DNA from: CAZAJT01 sp964485585
Lineage (GTDB): Bacteria > Patescibacteriota > Microgenomatia > UBA1406 > GWC2-37-13
DNA: 18,124 bases
Assembly (NCBI GenBank): GCA_964485585.1
Contig: CAZAJT010000017.1
Span: forward strand, 1 to 18,124
Direction of reading: 5' to 3'
The notes below the pieces were generated by a model. The model was not told where the DNA came from. It worked only from the letters and a program-made list of their open reading frames with translations, and ran no database searches. A program made the position numbers and the translations under genes. This document shows, piece after piece, positions 1-8,141 of this stretch (its first letter is position 1; each line of letters begins with the position of its first letter).

Positions 1-7
1 GATCAGA

Positions 8-37
8 ATGACAACTGCGAAACCCGTAACGTATAAT
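8..37 (+). promoter_or_regulatory. Sigma70-like promoter for the holA-like gene
   Basis: ATGACA at 8-13 (5 of 6 to the -35 consensus), an 18-base spacer, and a perfect TATAAT at 32-37. Only six bases separate the -10 box from the ATG at 44, so transcription should begin at or next to the start codon (leaderless mRNA). The in-frame ATG at 8 is part of the -35 box and would lie upstream of the transcript, which argues against it as the start. Confidence 0.6.
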
Positions 38-43
38 ATCTGT

Positions 44-730
44 ATGTTAACAATAATTTGTGGCGAAGATACGATAAGCTCACGTAATTATTACTATACT
101 CTTAAGACCGAGTACTCAAAGAAAGAATTTGAGACTTATTTTATTCAATCACGTGATATTGAAAATCAGATTATAAAAACTGAGCAAACAGTGAATCTTT
201 TTTCAACAAAAATTATTTACTTTACGCAAAACCTTAATTCATATCTCTCTAAGGCATCAAAATCAACGTATGAATTATTTGAATCTATAGCGCAATCGAA
301 AGATGTTGTCATTATCGATTGGGAAGAAGCAAAATCTATCAGAGAACTGAGGATCACTAAACTTGGTATAGTAAAAGAGTTCAAACCTCAGAAAAATATA
401 TTCCAACTTCTTGATGCGTGTTATCCATCAAACAAAATCAACTTCCTAAATCTTCTCGATACTGTTTACAGCAGCTCTGACGAAGTATTTATTTTTACCA
501 TGCTTACCCGCCACATCAGAAATCTGATTCTTGCTCGCAGTGAGGTGTATTCAAAGACTTTGGCGACATGGCAGCGGGGAAAGTTGAGAGGTCAGACGAA
601 TCAGTGGTCTTCAGAAAAACTGATAGGATTTTATGAGAGTCTTGCCCGCATTGATAGGGGAGTGAAAACAAGCAGTAATCCTTACGGTATCAAGAGATCG
701 CTTGACATAGTTGCTTGTTATTATTTATGA
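44..730 (+). CDS. holA: DNA polymerase III delta subunit-like (clamp loader), short form
   Basis: Predicted 228-residue cytoplasmic protein. It opens with MLTIICGEDTISSR, the short strand and loop that begins HolA proteins. The last ~70 residues show the collar-domain pattern of the delta subunit: W-x-R-G-K-L-R near residue 174, then a helix with KLIGFYESLARIDRGVKTS, then SLDIVACYYL. Delta is the clamp-loader subunit that opens the beta sliding clamp and normally lacks a working ATPase site; no P-loop is seen here. Classical delta is about 340 residues, so this is a shortened version, as is usual in reduced genomes. The start at 44 is chosen because a TATAAT box lies six bases upstream and the earlier in-frame ATG (8) lies within the -35 box. 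No Shine-Dalgarno sequence is visible. The assignment rests on pattern, not on a catalytic motif. Confidence 0.72.
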   Translation: MLTIICGEDTISSRNYYYTLKTEYSKKEFETYFIQSRDIENQIIKTEQTVNLFSTKIIYFTQNLNSYLSKASKSTYELFESIAQSKDVVIIDWEEAKSIRELRITKLGIVKEFKPQKNIFQLLDACYPSNKINFLNLLDTVYSSSDEVFIFTMLTRHIRNLILARSEVYSKTLATWQRGKLRGQTNQWSSEKLIGFYESLARIDRGVKTSSNPYGIKRSLDIVACYYL

Positions 731-740
731 TACAGAGTTA

Positions 741-771
741 GGGGTAAGGGGAAAGGGTTAAGCGTTAAGGG
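741..771 (+). repeat. G-rich tract with four G runs
   Basis: The 60-base gap between the holA-like gene and the phosphomutase holds runs GGGG (741-744), GGGG (748-751), GGG (755-757) and GGG (769-771), separated by TAA, AAA and an 11-base loop that repeats GTTAA. This fits a three-layer G-quadruplex on the coding strand. It may equally be simple low-complexity drift. No clear promoter is visible in this gap. Confidence 0.4.
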
Positions 772-790
772 TTTGTTTCATTGACATACG

Positions 791-2218
791 ATGCAACAAG
801 TACATCAACAGATACCTGATCATATATTTCGCGGCTATGATTTACGAGGGCTCGTTGATAAAGATCTTAATGAAGAACGAGTTAAAATACTCGGAAAGGC
901 TTATGCCACATGGCTGTTACAAAGGAGGATATGCGATTGTGTTGTAGGGCATGATTGTCGGTTGACAAGTCCAGCCTATAGAGATGCTATGGTTAAGGGA
1001 TTAACTGAATCAGGTATAACGGTTTACGACATTGGTATGACTTTATCTCAGATATCCTACTTTGCCCAATACTTCTTCAGAACAAGGGGCATGGTTATGG
1101 TTACTGCTTCCCATAATCCAAAAGAATACAACGGTTTTAAGTTCGGCACCGGTTTTTCAGAGACCATGCTGACTGAGGATATTGTGGCATTTCGCAATCT
1201 TGTTAAGTCTGGAAGATACACTACAAGAAATCCAAAAGGCAACCATATCAAGAAAGATATTAAGCAGGATTATACGAATGATATTCTTCGACATATTGAT
1301 CCGATAAGGAAATTTCGGGTTGTAATAGACTCTTGTGCGGCAACTACAGGAGAATATTTACCTGATATTCTTCGGAAAGCAGGATGCGAAGTCATCGAGC
1401 AAAACACGAAACCAGATGGTAATTTTCCCGTAGGTACCCCTGACCCAACAGAAAGCGAAGTGCTTGAACGGTTGGGAAAGCGCGTAGTTCAAGAAGGAGC
1501 CGACCTCGGATTTGCTTATGATGCTGATGGAGATCGTGTCGGTGTCGTTGATGGAAAAGGAAACATGATCTGGAATGACACGCTTCTTTCCCTCTTCGCG
1601 AAAGACGTGCTTCATTTTCTCCCCGGATCAAAAGTTGTTTTCAATACACTCTGTTCCAAGCAAGTGAAGGATGTTGTTACTGAGTCTGGAGGTGTACCGA
1701 TTATATGGAAAACAGGACATTCATTTATTAAGGCTAAGATTCGGGAGGAAGGCGCACCGTTTGGTGGTGAGCTGAGTGGTCATTTTTATTTTGTTGATAA
1801 CTTTTATGGTCATGACGATGGAGCGATTGCATCGTTGCGGCTGTTATCCTACCTTACTCGGGTAAACAAATCGCTCGAAGAGGCAGTTGTAGAGCTTCCC
1901 CACTATTTCTCAAGTCCAGAAATTAAGATAGGCTGTCCCGATGGTATAAAGTTTCAACTTGTGTCTGAAAAAATTGCGAGTGACATTAAGAAGCTCTATC
2001 CGGACGCATCGTATGTTGAGATTGATGGGGTGCGGATGGACACAAATCAAGAGATGCTTATCGTGCGTGCCTCTCAGAACGGACCTTACTTAACAGTTAA
2101 ATTTGAGGCAAAAAAACAGGAAGCATATGACGCATTGAAGAAACAAATAAATAATATTCTTCATAAGTATCCTGAGATTAACTTTCATGAAGGAGCAAAT
2201 ACTAAATCTCTGCTATAA
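791..2218 (+). CDS. Phosphomannomutase / phosphoglucomutase (alpha-D-phosphohexomutase family)
   Basis: Predicted 475-residue cytoplasmic enzyme, the normal length for the family, interconverting hexose 1- and 6-phosphates for nucleotide-sugar and envelope synthesis. All four active-site segments are present in order. The N-terminal IFRGYDLRG is at 12-20. The phosphoserine loop TASHNP has catalytic Ser107. The metal loop DADGDR has Asp244, Asp246 and Asp248. The sugar loop GELSG is at 326-330. The C-terminal phosphate loop reads RASQNGP (426-432) where most members have SNTEP, so Thr-Glu is replaced by Asn-Gly; the fold of that loop looks intact. Mannose versus glucose preference cannot be read from sequence. 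The start at 791 places IFRGYDLRG at its usual distance. The TAA stop lies inside the -10 region of the next gene. Confidence 0.93.
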   Translation: MQQVHQQIPDHIFRGYDLRGLVDKDLNEERVKILGKAYATWLLQRRICDCVVGHDCRLTSPAYRDAMVKGLTESGITVYDIGMTLSQISYFAQYFFRTRGMVMVTASHNPKEYNGFKFGTGFSETMLTEDIVAFRNLVKSGRYTTRNPKGNHIKKDIKQDYTNDILRHIDPIRKFRVVIDSCAATTGEYLPDILRKAGCEVIEQNTKPDGNFPVGTPDPTESEVLERLGKRVVQEGADLGFAYDADGDRVGVVDGKGNMIWNDTLLSLFAKDVLHFLPGSKVVFNTLCSKQVKDVVTESGGVPIIWKTGHSFIKAKIREEGAPFGGELSGHFYFVDNFYGHDDGAIASLRLLSYLTRVNKSLEEAVVELPHYFSSPEIKIGCPDGIKFQLVSEKIASDIKKLYPDASYVEIDGVRMDTNQEMLIVRASQNGPYLTVKFEAKKQEAYDALKKQINNILHKYPEINFHEGANTKSLL

Positions 2219-2219
2219 T
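2211..2219 (+). promoter_or_regulatory. Extended -10 promoter inside the 3' end of the phosphomutase gene
   Basis: TGC-TATAAT, an extended -10 element with TATAAT at 2214-2219, overlaps the phosphomutase TAA stop at 2216-2218. Ten bases separate it from the ATG at 2230. No -35 match is seen, as expected for an extended -10 type. It would give the downstream gene its own transcript with a leader of only a few bases. Confidence 0.55.
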
Positions 2220-2229
2220 AGACCTATTT

Positions 2230-3903
2230 ATGCCTGATCAAGAACAACATTTTATGCCGGAGTCAATCGGCAATTCTCTCGTCGAGTCCACACAAGATTC
2301 AGAATCAGAAAGAATTCAGCCCTCTTCGTATACGACTGCTCTTCTGGAGAGTCTTCGCAATATCAAACCCAAACCGCTTCCTCCAGAGCTTTCCAAACTG
2401 TCAGTCTCTCAAACCGTCTCATTTCTCGCTATAGCCTATGAGAAGGTTCGTAATGCTGTTGAATACCGCGAAGATCATCTTGTGCTACGAGCAGCTATTG
2501 AGCGTATCCTCAAACGCAGGCTGACTCTCAATTCCGAAGGTGAGGGCGAGGCAGAAAATTTGCTGCGTGAACTTACCTGGGCTCGCTATTTTCCCAATGA
2601 AAGCTTAGGTGATCACGATATTGACGAAGTGCAAAAGTTAATCGACCGCTATATCTTTATAAGAAATCAAATTCTTGCCAATAAAGATATAAAGACGCAA
2701 GCGTTTCTCGTACAATATCTGTTTGAACTTATGACGTGTGAAGTGGAGGAGTCTCTGAGTCCTGAATCATCCAAAAGGATGGCGAGTTTTACATACTTCA
2801 TATTCCAGACATTGCGGGAGAAAATAAAAGTGGAAGATCTTGAGGAAAATATCAAAGATGCGTATCTTCTCATTGCGCTTGACAAAACCTATCGTAAGAG
2901 TGATCTCCCCTACCAGCGGTACCACCTGTTCACCACATTCTATCGACCAATTGCTCAAATGTCAGATGAAGAATTGACAAAGCTTCTTCAAAACCTTAGC
3001 GCGGTTTTTACTAAGGTTGACGAGATGATTAAAAATCCTCATGTGGAAAGTCTCTCAAAGTTTGTTAAAAAACAGTTGCCTCCATTTCTTATTCTCTTTG
3101 ACGTCATAGACAAAAGAAAAAAAGATGCGCAAACAATACTGAACAAAAGAGAATCTATCTGGACAGAGGTAGTTGAACTATGTAAAAAACGGTATTCACA
3201 AGTGCAGTCTCGACTGAGAGTCTTAGCGATACGAAGTTTAATCTATATATTTATCACTAAAATGCTTCTCGCGCTGATACTTGAATATCCTATTTCCTTA
3301 TATTTATACAACGAGGTACACCAATCGAGCATCATTATAAACACTATTTTTCCGCCACTATTGATGCTCGTGATTGTGCTTTTTGTAAAACTCCCCGGTG
3401 AAGAAAATACAAAGAAAATATTTGAAAGAATTGTGAATATTATAGATTCTGACAGGAGTTTTGAAACACAAATCTCATATATGCGAAAGAGACTGAACGC
3501 AAAAAAATCGCTGCGTGTTTTTATCTTTACAATAGTGTATTCCTTCACTTTTTTTATTACTCTCTATCTTATTAATCAAGGTCTGAATTTACTGAATTTC
3601 AATGTAGTGAGTCAAATACTTTTTGTTTTTTTTATCAGTGTTGTTTCCTTTTTTGCCTACCGAGTACGCCAGGTCGCAAGCGAGTATAAGCTTGATGAAA
3701 AAGAAGGGATTCTCAGTCCAATTATAGATTTCTTTTTCATGCCAATTTTGTCTCTGGGAAAATTTTTCAGCCGAGAGCTCTCACGTCTCAATCTCTTTAT
3801 TATCATCTTCGATTTCATCATAGAGGCACCATTTAAACTAATTATTGAGATCTTTGAGGACTGGATAAAGTTTGTAAGAGCGAGGAAAGAAGAAATTGTC
3901 TAG
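2230..3903 (+). CDS. Multi-pass membrane protein of unknown function
   Basis: A predicted 557-residue protein that I do not recognise at domain level. The first ~330 residues are predicted soluble, mostly helical and highly charged, beginning with a Ser/Glu/Pro-rich stretch (about 1-55). The rest holds hydrophobic segments at about 335-358, 368-390, 428-450 and 459-478. A last amphipathic region rich in Phe and Ile (about 490-545) ends in a basic tail. The shape, a long cytoplasmic helical part followed by a four-helix membrane part, suggests a membrane-anchored scaffold, but no catalytic motif is visible. It follows the phosphomutase by 11 bases and has its own -10 element. It converges on the receiver gene with a four-base gap. 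The reading frame is long, undisturbed and clearly real; the function is open. Confidence 0.85.
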   Translation: MPDQEQHFMPESIGNSLVESTQDSESERIQPSSYTTALLESLRNIKPKPLPPELSKLSVSQTVSFLAIAYEKVRNAVEYREDHLVLRAAIERILKRRLTLNSEGEGEAENLLRELTWARYFPNESLGDHDIDEVQKLIDRYIFIRNQILANKDIKTQAFLVQYLFELMTCEVEESLSPESSKRMASFTYFIFQTLREKIKVEDLEENIKDAYLLIALDKTYRKSDLPYQRYHLFTTFYRPIAQMSDEELTKLLQNLSAVFTKVDEMIKNPHVESLSKFVKKQLPPFLILFDVIDKRKKDAQTILNKRESIWTEVVELCKKRYSQVQSRLRVLAIRSLIYIFITKMLLALILEYPISLYLYNEVHQSSIIINTIFPPLLMLVIVLFVKLPGEENTKKIFERIVNIIDSDRSFETQISYMRKRLNAKKSLRVFIFTIVYSFTFFITLYLINQGLNLLNFNVVSQILFVFFISVVSFFAYRVRQVASEYKLDEKEGILSPIIDFFFMPILSLGKFFSRELSRLNLFIIIFDFIIEAPFKLIIEIFEDWIKFVRARKEEIV

Positions 3904-3907
3904 GAAC

Positions 3908-4267
3908 TTATTCAACGTGTTTTTTAACTATTGCAAGTAGATCATCCATATCAAATGGTTTTGGTAGAAAATCCGAAGCGCCTGCTTCAGCAGCAATTTT
4001 TTCGGGATTTGATAATGCCGATATTACAATGACCGGCAAATCTTTCGTTACATCTTCCTTTTTGAGTAATTTGACCACATCTCTTCCATCCACACCAGCC
4101 ATCCATATATCAAGAAGAATAAGATCTGGTGTTATTTTTTTAACCTTTTTGAGAATATCGGTTCCCTCAGACAACACAGTCACCCGATATCCATTATCCT
4201 CAAGAATAATCTGTATAACTTCGGAAATTCCCTTGTCATCATCAATTACTAAGACGTGCTTTTTCAT
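3908..4267 (-). CDS. Stand-alone response regulator receiver domain (CheY-like)
   Basis: Predicted 119-residue single receiver domain. Asp10 and Asp11 form the acidic pocket. Asp53 in LILLDIWM is the phosphate acceptor. Ser83 in VIVISALS takes the Thr/Ser switch position, and Lys103 in LPKPFD is the conserved lysine. No DNA-binding or enzymatic output domain follows, so it must act by protein contact or within a phosphorelay. Its ATG lies inside the 3' end of the histidine kinase gene (26-base overlap), which points to translational coupling and makes that kinase the likely phosphodonor. Confidence 0.93.
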   Translation of the reverse strand: MKKHVLVIDDDKGISEVIQIILEDNGYRVTVLSEGTDILKKVKKITPDLILLDIWMAGVDGRDVVKLLKKEDVTKDLPVIVISALSNPEKIAAEAGASDFLPKPFDMDDLLAIVKKHVE

Positions 4268-6479
4268 AACTTCCGTAAGTTTTGTCTGTTAATATATTGT
4301 GTGGTCGAGCCTCACGATTTGACACAGGGAGAGAAAAGTAAAAAGTTGAGCCGGCGCCCACTTCACTTTTTACCCAGATTTTTCCTTTATGCATCCGAAT
4401 AATTTCCTGCACAAGATGTAATCCGAGTCCCAATCCTTCAAACCGATCGTTCGAATTGCCGCCAATCCGATAAAACCGCTCGAAAATATTTTTGATTTCC
4501 TCATGTGGAATACCAATGCCAAAATCCTCAATAGCTATTGTAACATAACGTTTCTCATCAATAACATTGATAGAGACTTTTTTACTGTTTGGAGAGTATT
4601 TTATTGCGTTTGACAGGAGATTGGTCAGCACCTGTCCAATACGATACCGGTCGCCATAAACATAGCAATTCCTTTCTACGCCCTTGACCACAATTGTATG
4701 AGAATTGGTCGATGTCTGAATCTCTTCAACGGTTTCATAAATTAATTCACTCATATCAAAATATCTTTCAACAAATTCAAGATTTCCCGCTTGGATTTTT
4801 GATACATCCAATAAATTGTTAATAAGATCTCTAAACTTGTTTAGCTGTTGATCCATTTTGTAGAGATAAAGATTTACTTCTGGAAACTTATCTTCCTTAA
4901 ATCGCTTCTGAAGAAGTTGAGTCAATGCCTTTACGGTAGTAAGCGGTGTTTTCAATTCATGACTTGCGGTGCTGATAAACTCGTCCTTACGTTCGTCAAT
5001 CTTCTTTTGCTCATTAATATCGGTACATGTACCAAACCATCGTACTATTTTTTGTTCGGAATTTTTTATTGGTACCGCTCGGATGAGATGCCAAATATAT
5101 TCACTATCTCTTGCCCGCTTCAAACGAGCTTGCGACTCGTATTTCTTCCCTGTTTTCAATGATCGTTCCCACAGTTTTACACTTTCCTCAATATCTTCCT
5201 GATGTATTACTCGTTTCCATTGCCGACCACGAGACTGTTCATACGATAGATTGGTATATTCATACCACCTCTTATTGTAGTAATCTATCTCGCCGTTTGC
5301 TTCCGCTGTCCATATAATCTGAGGTACTGATTCTGATAAGAGACGGAACCGTTCCTCATTTTCACGAAGCGCTTCTTCCGACTCTTTTCTCACGGTGATA
5401 TCGGTAAGATATACGGATAATCCATCTTTACCGGGATATGCATGAATTTCAAACCATTTATGCATCGGCTTGTAGCATTTTTCAAAAATTAGTGGTTTAT
5501 GAGTAGCTAAAACACGTAGATACTTACCATAAAAAGTTGCATCAATAATCTGGGGAAATTCACTCCACACACTCTTACCTATAATTTTCTCCTTTTTGGC
5601 ATTCAATAATTTTTCGGCCTGGTTGTTAAGATACACAAATTTACCTTCAGTATCGAGAGCAAAAAAAGCGTCAGAAATACTTTGAAGTATATTGGTGATT
5701 TTCATATTCAAATTACTCAATCGTTCTTCATAGTTTTTTCGCTCAGTAATATCGTGGGAGATACCAACAAATCCCAAAATAGTATTATCTGCATCGTAGT
5801 AGACTTTCTTTGAAGTTAAGAACGTTGATATTGTATCGTGATTAGGAATATTCATTTCATACGTTACTGTTTTGCCTGTCGCGAGTGCTTCTTCTTCACT
5901 CAATCGAATACGCTCCGCAATCTCAAGAGGAAATAGTTCATCTGCAGTCTTTCCTAAGATTTCTTTCTTTCTTTTCCTAATGTACTTTACCATAGTATTA
6001 TTTACCATCAGGTATCTTCCAGAAATATCCTTTACAAATACCTGATCGGTAATTCCTTCAATAACAGAGCTTAAGAAAGCCAGACGGTCCTTCATTTGGT
6101 CATCTGCGATCTTGTGCTCGGTAATAGTATGGATATAGGCGCGTTTCAAAAGTTCAAAAGCTAAGCTGATAATAAATCCTATAGTGAGAAATAACATAAG
6201 TTGGAACACCTGGCTCGGAGAGTACAAAAAGAGCGTATGACCGGGAGAAAGAAGTAAGTACTTAATGGCCATGGCTGCACCTACCGTTGTCAACATTCCT
6301 CCCCGTAATCCCCGTAAGAAAGCAGAAAGAATAACAGAAGGGAATCCGACGAGATAAGGCGCGCTGGGAAATGAAAAATAAGGAGAGAAACTAACAATGA
6401 TTAAAATCGTACTAGTGGTTGAAATAAACGAAATGAGACAATCTATGATGATGCTAGGAACAATCTGTATAATTCTCAT
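4242..6479 (-). CDS. Membrane histidine kinase with N-terminal transmembrane sensor and three PAS domains
   Basis: Predicted 745 residues. The first ~115 residues contain four hydrophobic segments with a GLRGGMLTT loop, resembling the DUF4118/KdpD-type membrane module. Three PAS domains follow at about 130-250, 255-365 and 375-490; the first two end in DITERK and DITVRK and the third in DINEQK. The HisKA dimerisation helix carries His507 in STASHELKTPLT. The HATPase domain shows the N box NLLSNAIKYS (620-629), the G1 box EDFGIGIP (651-658), the F box IFERFYRIG and the G2 box GLGLGL (682-687). All ATP-binding and phosphotransfer residues are intact, so it should be an active kinase. It is transcribed ahead of the overlapping receiver gene. 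A weak TATCTT lies seven bases before the ATG (6487-6492). The signal sensed cannot be deduced. Confidence 0.94.
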   Translation of the reverse strand: MRIIQIVPSIIIDCLISFISTTSTILIIVSFSPYFSFPSAPYLVGFPSVILSAFLRGLRGGMLTTVGAAMAIKYLLLSPGHTLFLYSPSQVFQLMLFLTIGFIISLAFELLKRAYIHTITEHKIADDQMKDRLAFLSSVIEGITDQVFVKDISGRYLMVNNTMVKYIRKRKKEILGKTADELFPLEIAERIRLSEEEALATGKTVTYEMNIPNHDTISTFLTSKKVYYDADNTILGFVGISHDITERKNYEERLSNLNMKITNILQSISDAFFALDTEGKFVYLNNQAEKLLNAKKEKIIGKSVWSEFPQIIDATFYGKYLRVLATHKPLIFEKCYKPMHKWFEIHAYPGKDGLSVYLTDITVRKESEEALRENEERFRLLSESVPQIIWTAEANGEIDYYNKRWYEYTNLSYEQSRGRQWKRVIHQEDIEESVKLWERSLKTGKKYESQARLKRARDSEYIWHLIRAVPIKNSEQKIVRWFGTCTDINEQKKIDERKDEFISTASHELKTPLTTVKALTQLLQKRFKEDKFPEVNLYLYKMDQQLNKFRDLINNLLDVSKIQAGNLEFVERYFDMSELIYETVEEIQTSTNSHTIVVKGVERNCYVYGDRYRIGQVLTNLLSNAIKYSPNSKKVSINVIDEKRYVTIAIEDFGIGIPHEEIKNIFERFYRIGGNSNDRFEGLGLGLHLVQEIIRMHKGKIWVKSEVGAGSTFYFSLPVSNREARPHNILTDKTYGSYEKARLSN

Positions 6480-6486
6480 CGTTATG

Positions 6487-6492
6487 AAGATA
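6487..6492 (-). promoter_or_regulatory. Possible -10 box for the histidine kinase gene
   Basis: TATCTT on the minus strand, seven bases before the kinase ATG. No convincing -35 box is found. It is listed because the spacing matches the short -10-to-start distances seen at other genes here. Confidence 0.3.
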
Positions 6493-6543
6493 GAAACTCA
6501 CTATGAGAATTCGATAATAGCTTCGTAAGAAGGAAGTAAGAAC

Positions 6544-6572
6544 TTGACTTTCTTTTATGATTAGGGTAAGCT
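6544..6572 (+). promoter_or_regulatory. Sigma70-like promoter for the HD-domain gene
   Basis: TTGACT (6544-6549), an exact 17-base spacer, TAAGCT (6567-6572), then six bases to the ATG at 6579. The -35 box is strong and the -10 box moderate. The spacing predicts a leaderless transcript. Confidence 0.55.
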
Positions 6573-6578
6573 AGCGCT

Positions 6579-7157
6579 ATGAATCGGAAAATAGACGTAC
6601 AGCATATTTTTACGCCTCAGGGCATCTTAGGAACGGTGTCTAAAAGTCCAAACATGGATTTTCTGATGAATATTTTTAATATTCCCCGCATCTATAGCGT
6701 GTCTGGATTCGGGGAATGGAACGTGGGTCAACATACGGTTGCGACCGCTTTCATGTCGCTCTACTGGTCAAAATTCAACAAGTATCCCACCCAAAAACGG
6801 GATCGTCTTGTAACACTGGCGCTTATGCATGATATTCATGAAGCGGTAACCGGTGATATTCTCCCATTTTTTAAGACGCCGGATATCAAAAAAGCAATTG
6901 AACGGATCCAGAAAGATATTCTCCAGTCGTTTTCCATAGAGGAAGATCAGTTATTGAAAGACGATCTTAAACTTATCGATTTAATCTGTTTCTTGTACGA
7001 AATTGCACAATCGACACCCAAAGGTATTCAAAAATCGAAGGAAGCAATACTAAAGAATATGTATAGTCGTCAGAAAAAGACAGTATTTTCCTATGCGAAA
7101 TCAGTCGGTGTCGACGTGATGAAAGTGAAAGAATTTCTAAAGAAAATGAAACTGTAA
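6579..7157 (+). CDS. HD-domain phosphohydrolase, YfbR / 5'-deoxynucleotidase-like
   Basis: Predicted 192-residue cytoplasmic HD protein. The metal ligands are in place: His52 in VGQHTVA, His84-Asp85 in ALMHDIHEAVTGDILP, and a downstream Asp134 in LIDL. The stretch HDIHEAVTGD, with Glu88 and the Thr-Gly-Asp turn, is typical of the YfbR/HDDC2 group, which dephosphorylates deoxynucleoside 5'-monophosphates; length also agrees (~200). Substrate is inferred from family only. Its last 21 bases overlap, on the opposite strand, the end of the CoA-biosynthesis fusion gene. The start follows a TTGACT/TAAGCT promoter by six bases. Confidence 0.85.
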   Translation: MNRKIDVQHIFTPQGILGTVSKSPNMDFLMNIFNIPRIYSVSGFGEWNVGQHTVATAFMSLYWSKFNKYPTQKRDRLVTLALMHDIHEAVTGDILPFFKTPDIKKAIERIQKDILQSFSIEEDQLLKDDLKLIDLICFLYEIAQSTPKGIQKSKEAILKNMYSRQKKTVFSYAKSVGVDVMKVKEFLKKMKL

Positions 7158-8141
7158 GAGTAGGTTTTTTACCTGCTGTTTTCTTTCTTCTGTCACGGTT
7201 ACTACGATAACTCCCCGATTCATCTGGCCGTAGACGACTATTGATCCCAGAGGTGCAAACAAGATAGCAGGAATCGCCAAGAGATCCTCTTCGCCGCAAA
7301 TCGTTATTGTTTTTTTTTCACCATGATACACTGCTGTTTGAATCGAATGAAGTATCTTTCTAGCGACTGTTGATGCAATGGTACCACGCTGGTTCCTTAG
7401 TCCACGTGAAGCTTTTCCCCCGTCCAAAATTTGCCTTTGAGACCGGTTGTCAATAATTGCAATATCTGGAATGAAACTCCCTTTAATTAAGTGGTTTGCG
7501 ATGATGTCGCCAACTGCGATAGTAAGGGGTGCTTGCGATGAATAGAGTAGATTAATAACTCGAACGGTAACAGAATCTGGATTACCCGATATTACTTTAC
7601 CCAATGGTTTTCGGAGTGCCTCTCGTGTTGAATCGGGGAGCACTAACTTTGTATGGATAGGAAATAGTTTTGAATAGTTGTGACCATATCGATCAATCTC
7701 GCCAATCCTGATTCTTGTTGATCGCACAATCCTTGTATCATCTCCTTTCATGTAGGGAATTACTACTATTTTGAGTTTTGAAAGATTCTTTTTGTTGCGC
7801 TCCTTATTTATTTTTGTTGCATTATGTTTGGTTTCTCTCGTAACGACAATCGCCTGAATGCGAGAATCAGATAGTGTCGTGCCATATATATCTTTCAGAG
7901 GAACAAGAATGCTTCTGGAAAAATAGTTCTTCTTCTTTAGGAAATCTACGAGATTTTTTTTTCTTACGGCAAGTGGCTCAATCTGATCGGCAATTTTCTT
8001 TTTTGTATGAAACTCGTCTGTAGTAATACCAATTGATACTTTTTTTCCTATTTGGAAAGCGTGATAGAGAATAGTCTGGTGACCAACGTGTAAGTGATCA
8101 AACGTGCCGCCAACTGTAACGTGATTATACTGATGCGCCAT
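7137..8141 (-). CDS. Bifunctional phosphopantetheine adenylyltransferase / GTP-dependent dephospho-CoA kinase (DUF359) fusion
   Basis: Predicted 334 residues in two parts. Residues 1-~155 form a nucleotidyltransferase domain with GGTFDHLHVGH (11-21, the T/HxGH signature) and STRIR (141-145, the ISSTxIR signature). It resembles the archaeal/eukaryotic-type PPAT more than bacterial CoaD and would convert 4'-phosphopantetheine and ATP to dephospho-CoA. Residues ~160-334 match the archaeal DUF359 family, identified as the GTP-dependent dephospho-CoA kinase. Landmarks are RKPLGKVI (178-184), VGDIIANHLIKG (210-221), PDIAIIDNRSQR (225-236), GTIAS (253-257), GEEDLLAIPAILFAP (283-297) and GSIVVYGQ (299-306). 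Together they would perform the last two steps of CoA synthesis, as eukaryotic CoA synthase does with an unrelated kinase domain. The ATG overlaps the end of obg by 17 bases, suggesting a shared transcript. The stop overlaps the convergent HD gene. Confidence 0.9.
   Translation of the reverse strand: MAHQYNHVTVGGTFDHLHVGHQTILYHAFQIGKKVSIGITTDEFHTKKKIADQIEPLAVRKKNLVDFLKKKNYFSRSILVPLKDIYGTTLSDSRIQAIVVTRETKHNATKINKERNKKNLSKLKIVVIPYMKGDDTRIVRSTRIRIGEIDRYGHNYSKLFPIHTKLVLPDSTREALRKPLGKVISGNPDSVTVRVINLLYSSQAPLTIAVGDIIANHLIKGSFIPDIAIIDNRSQRQILDGGKASRGLRNQRGTIASTVARKILHSIQTAVYHGEKKTITICGEEDLLAIPAILFAPLGSIVVYGQMNRGVIVVTVTEERKQQVKNLLLQFHFL

Noticed and set aside
1358..1631. Two minus-strand open frames of 79-85 residues inside the phosphomutase gene
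   Set aside because: They are antisense to a well-conserved enzyme, have no family resemblance and no start signals.
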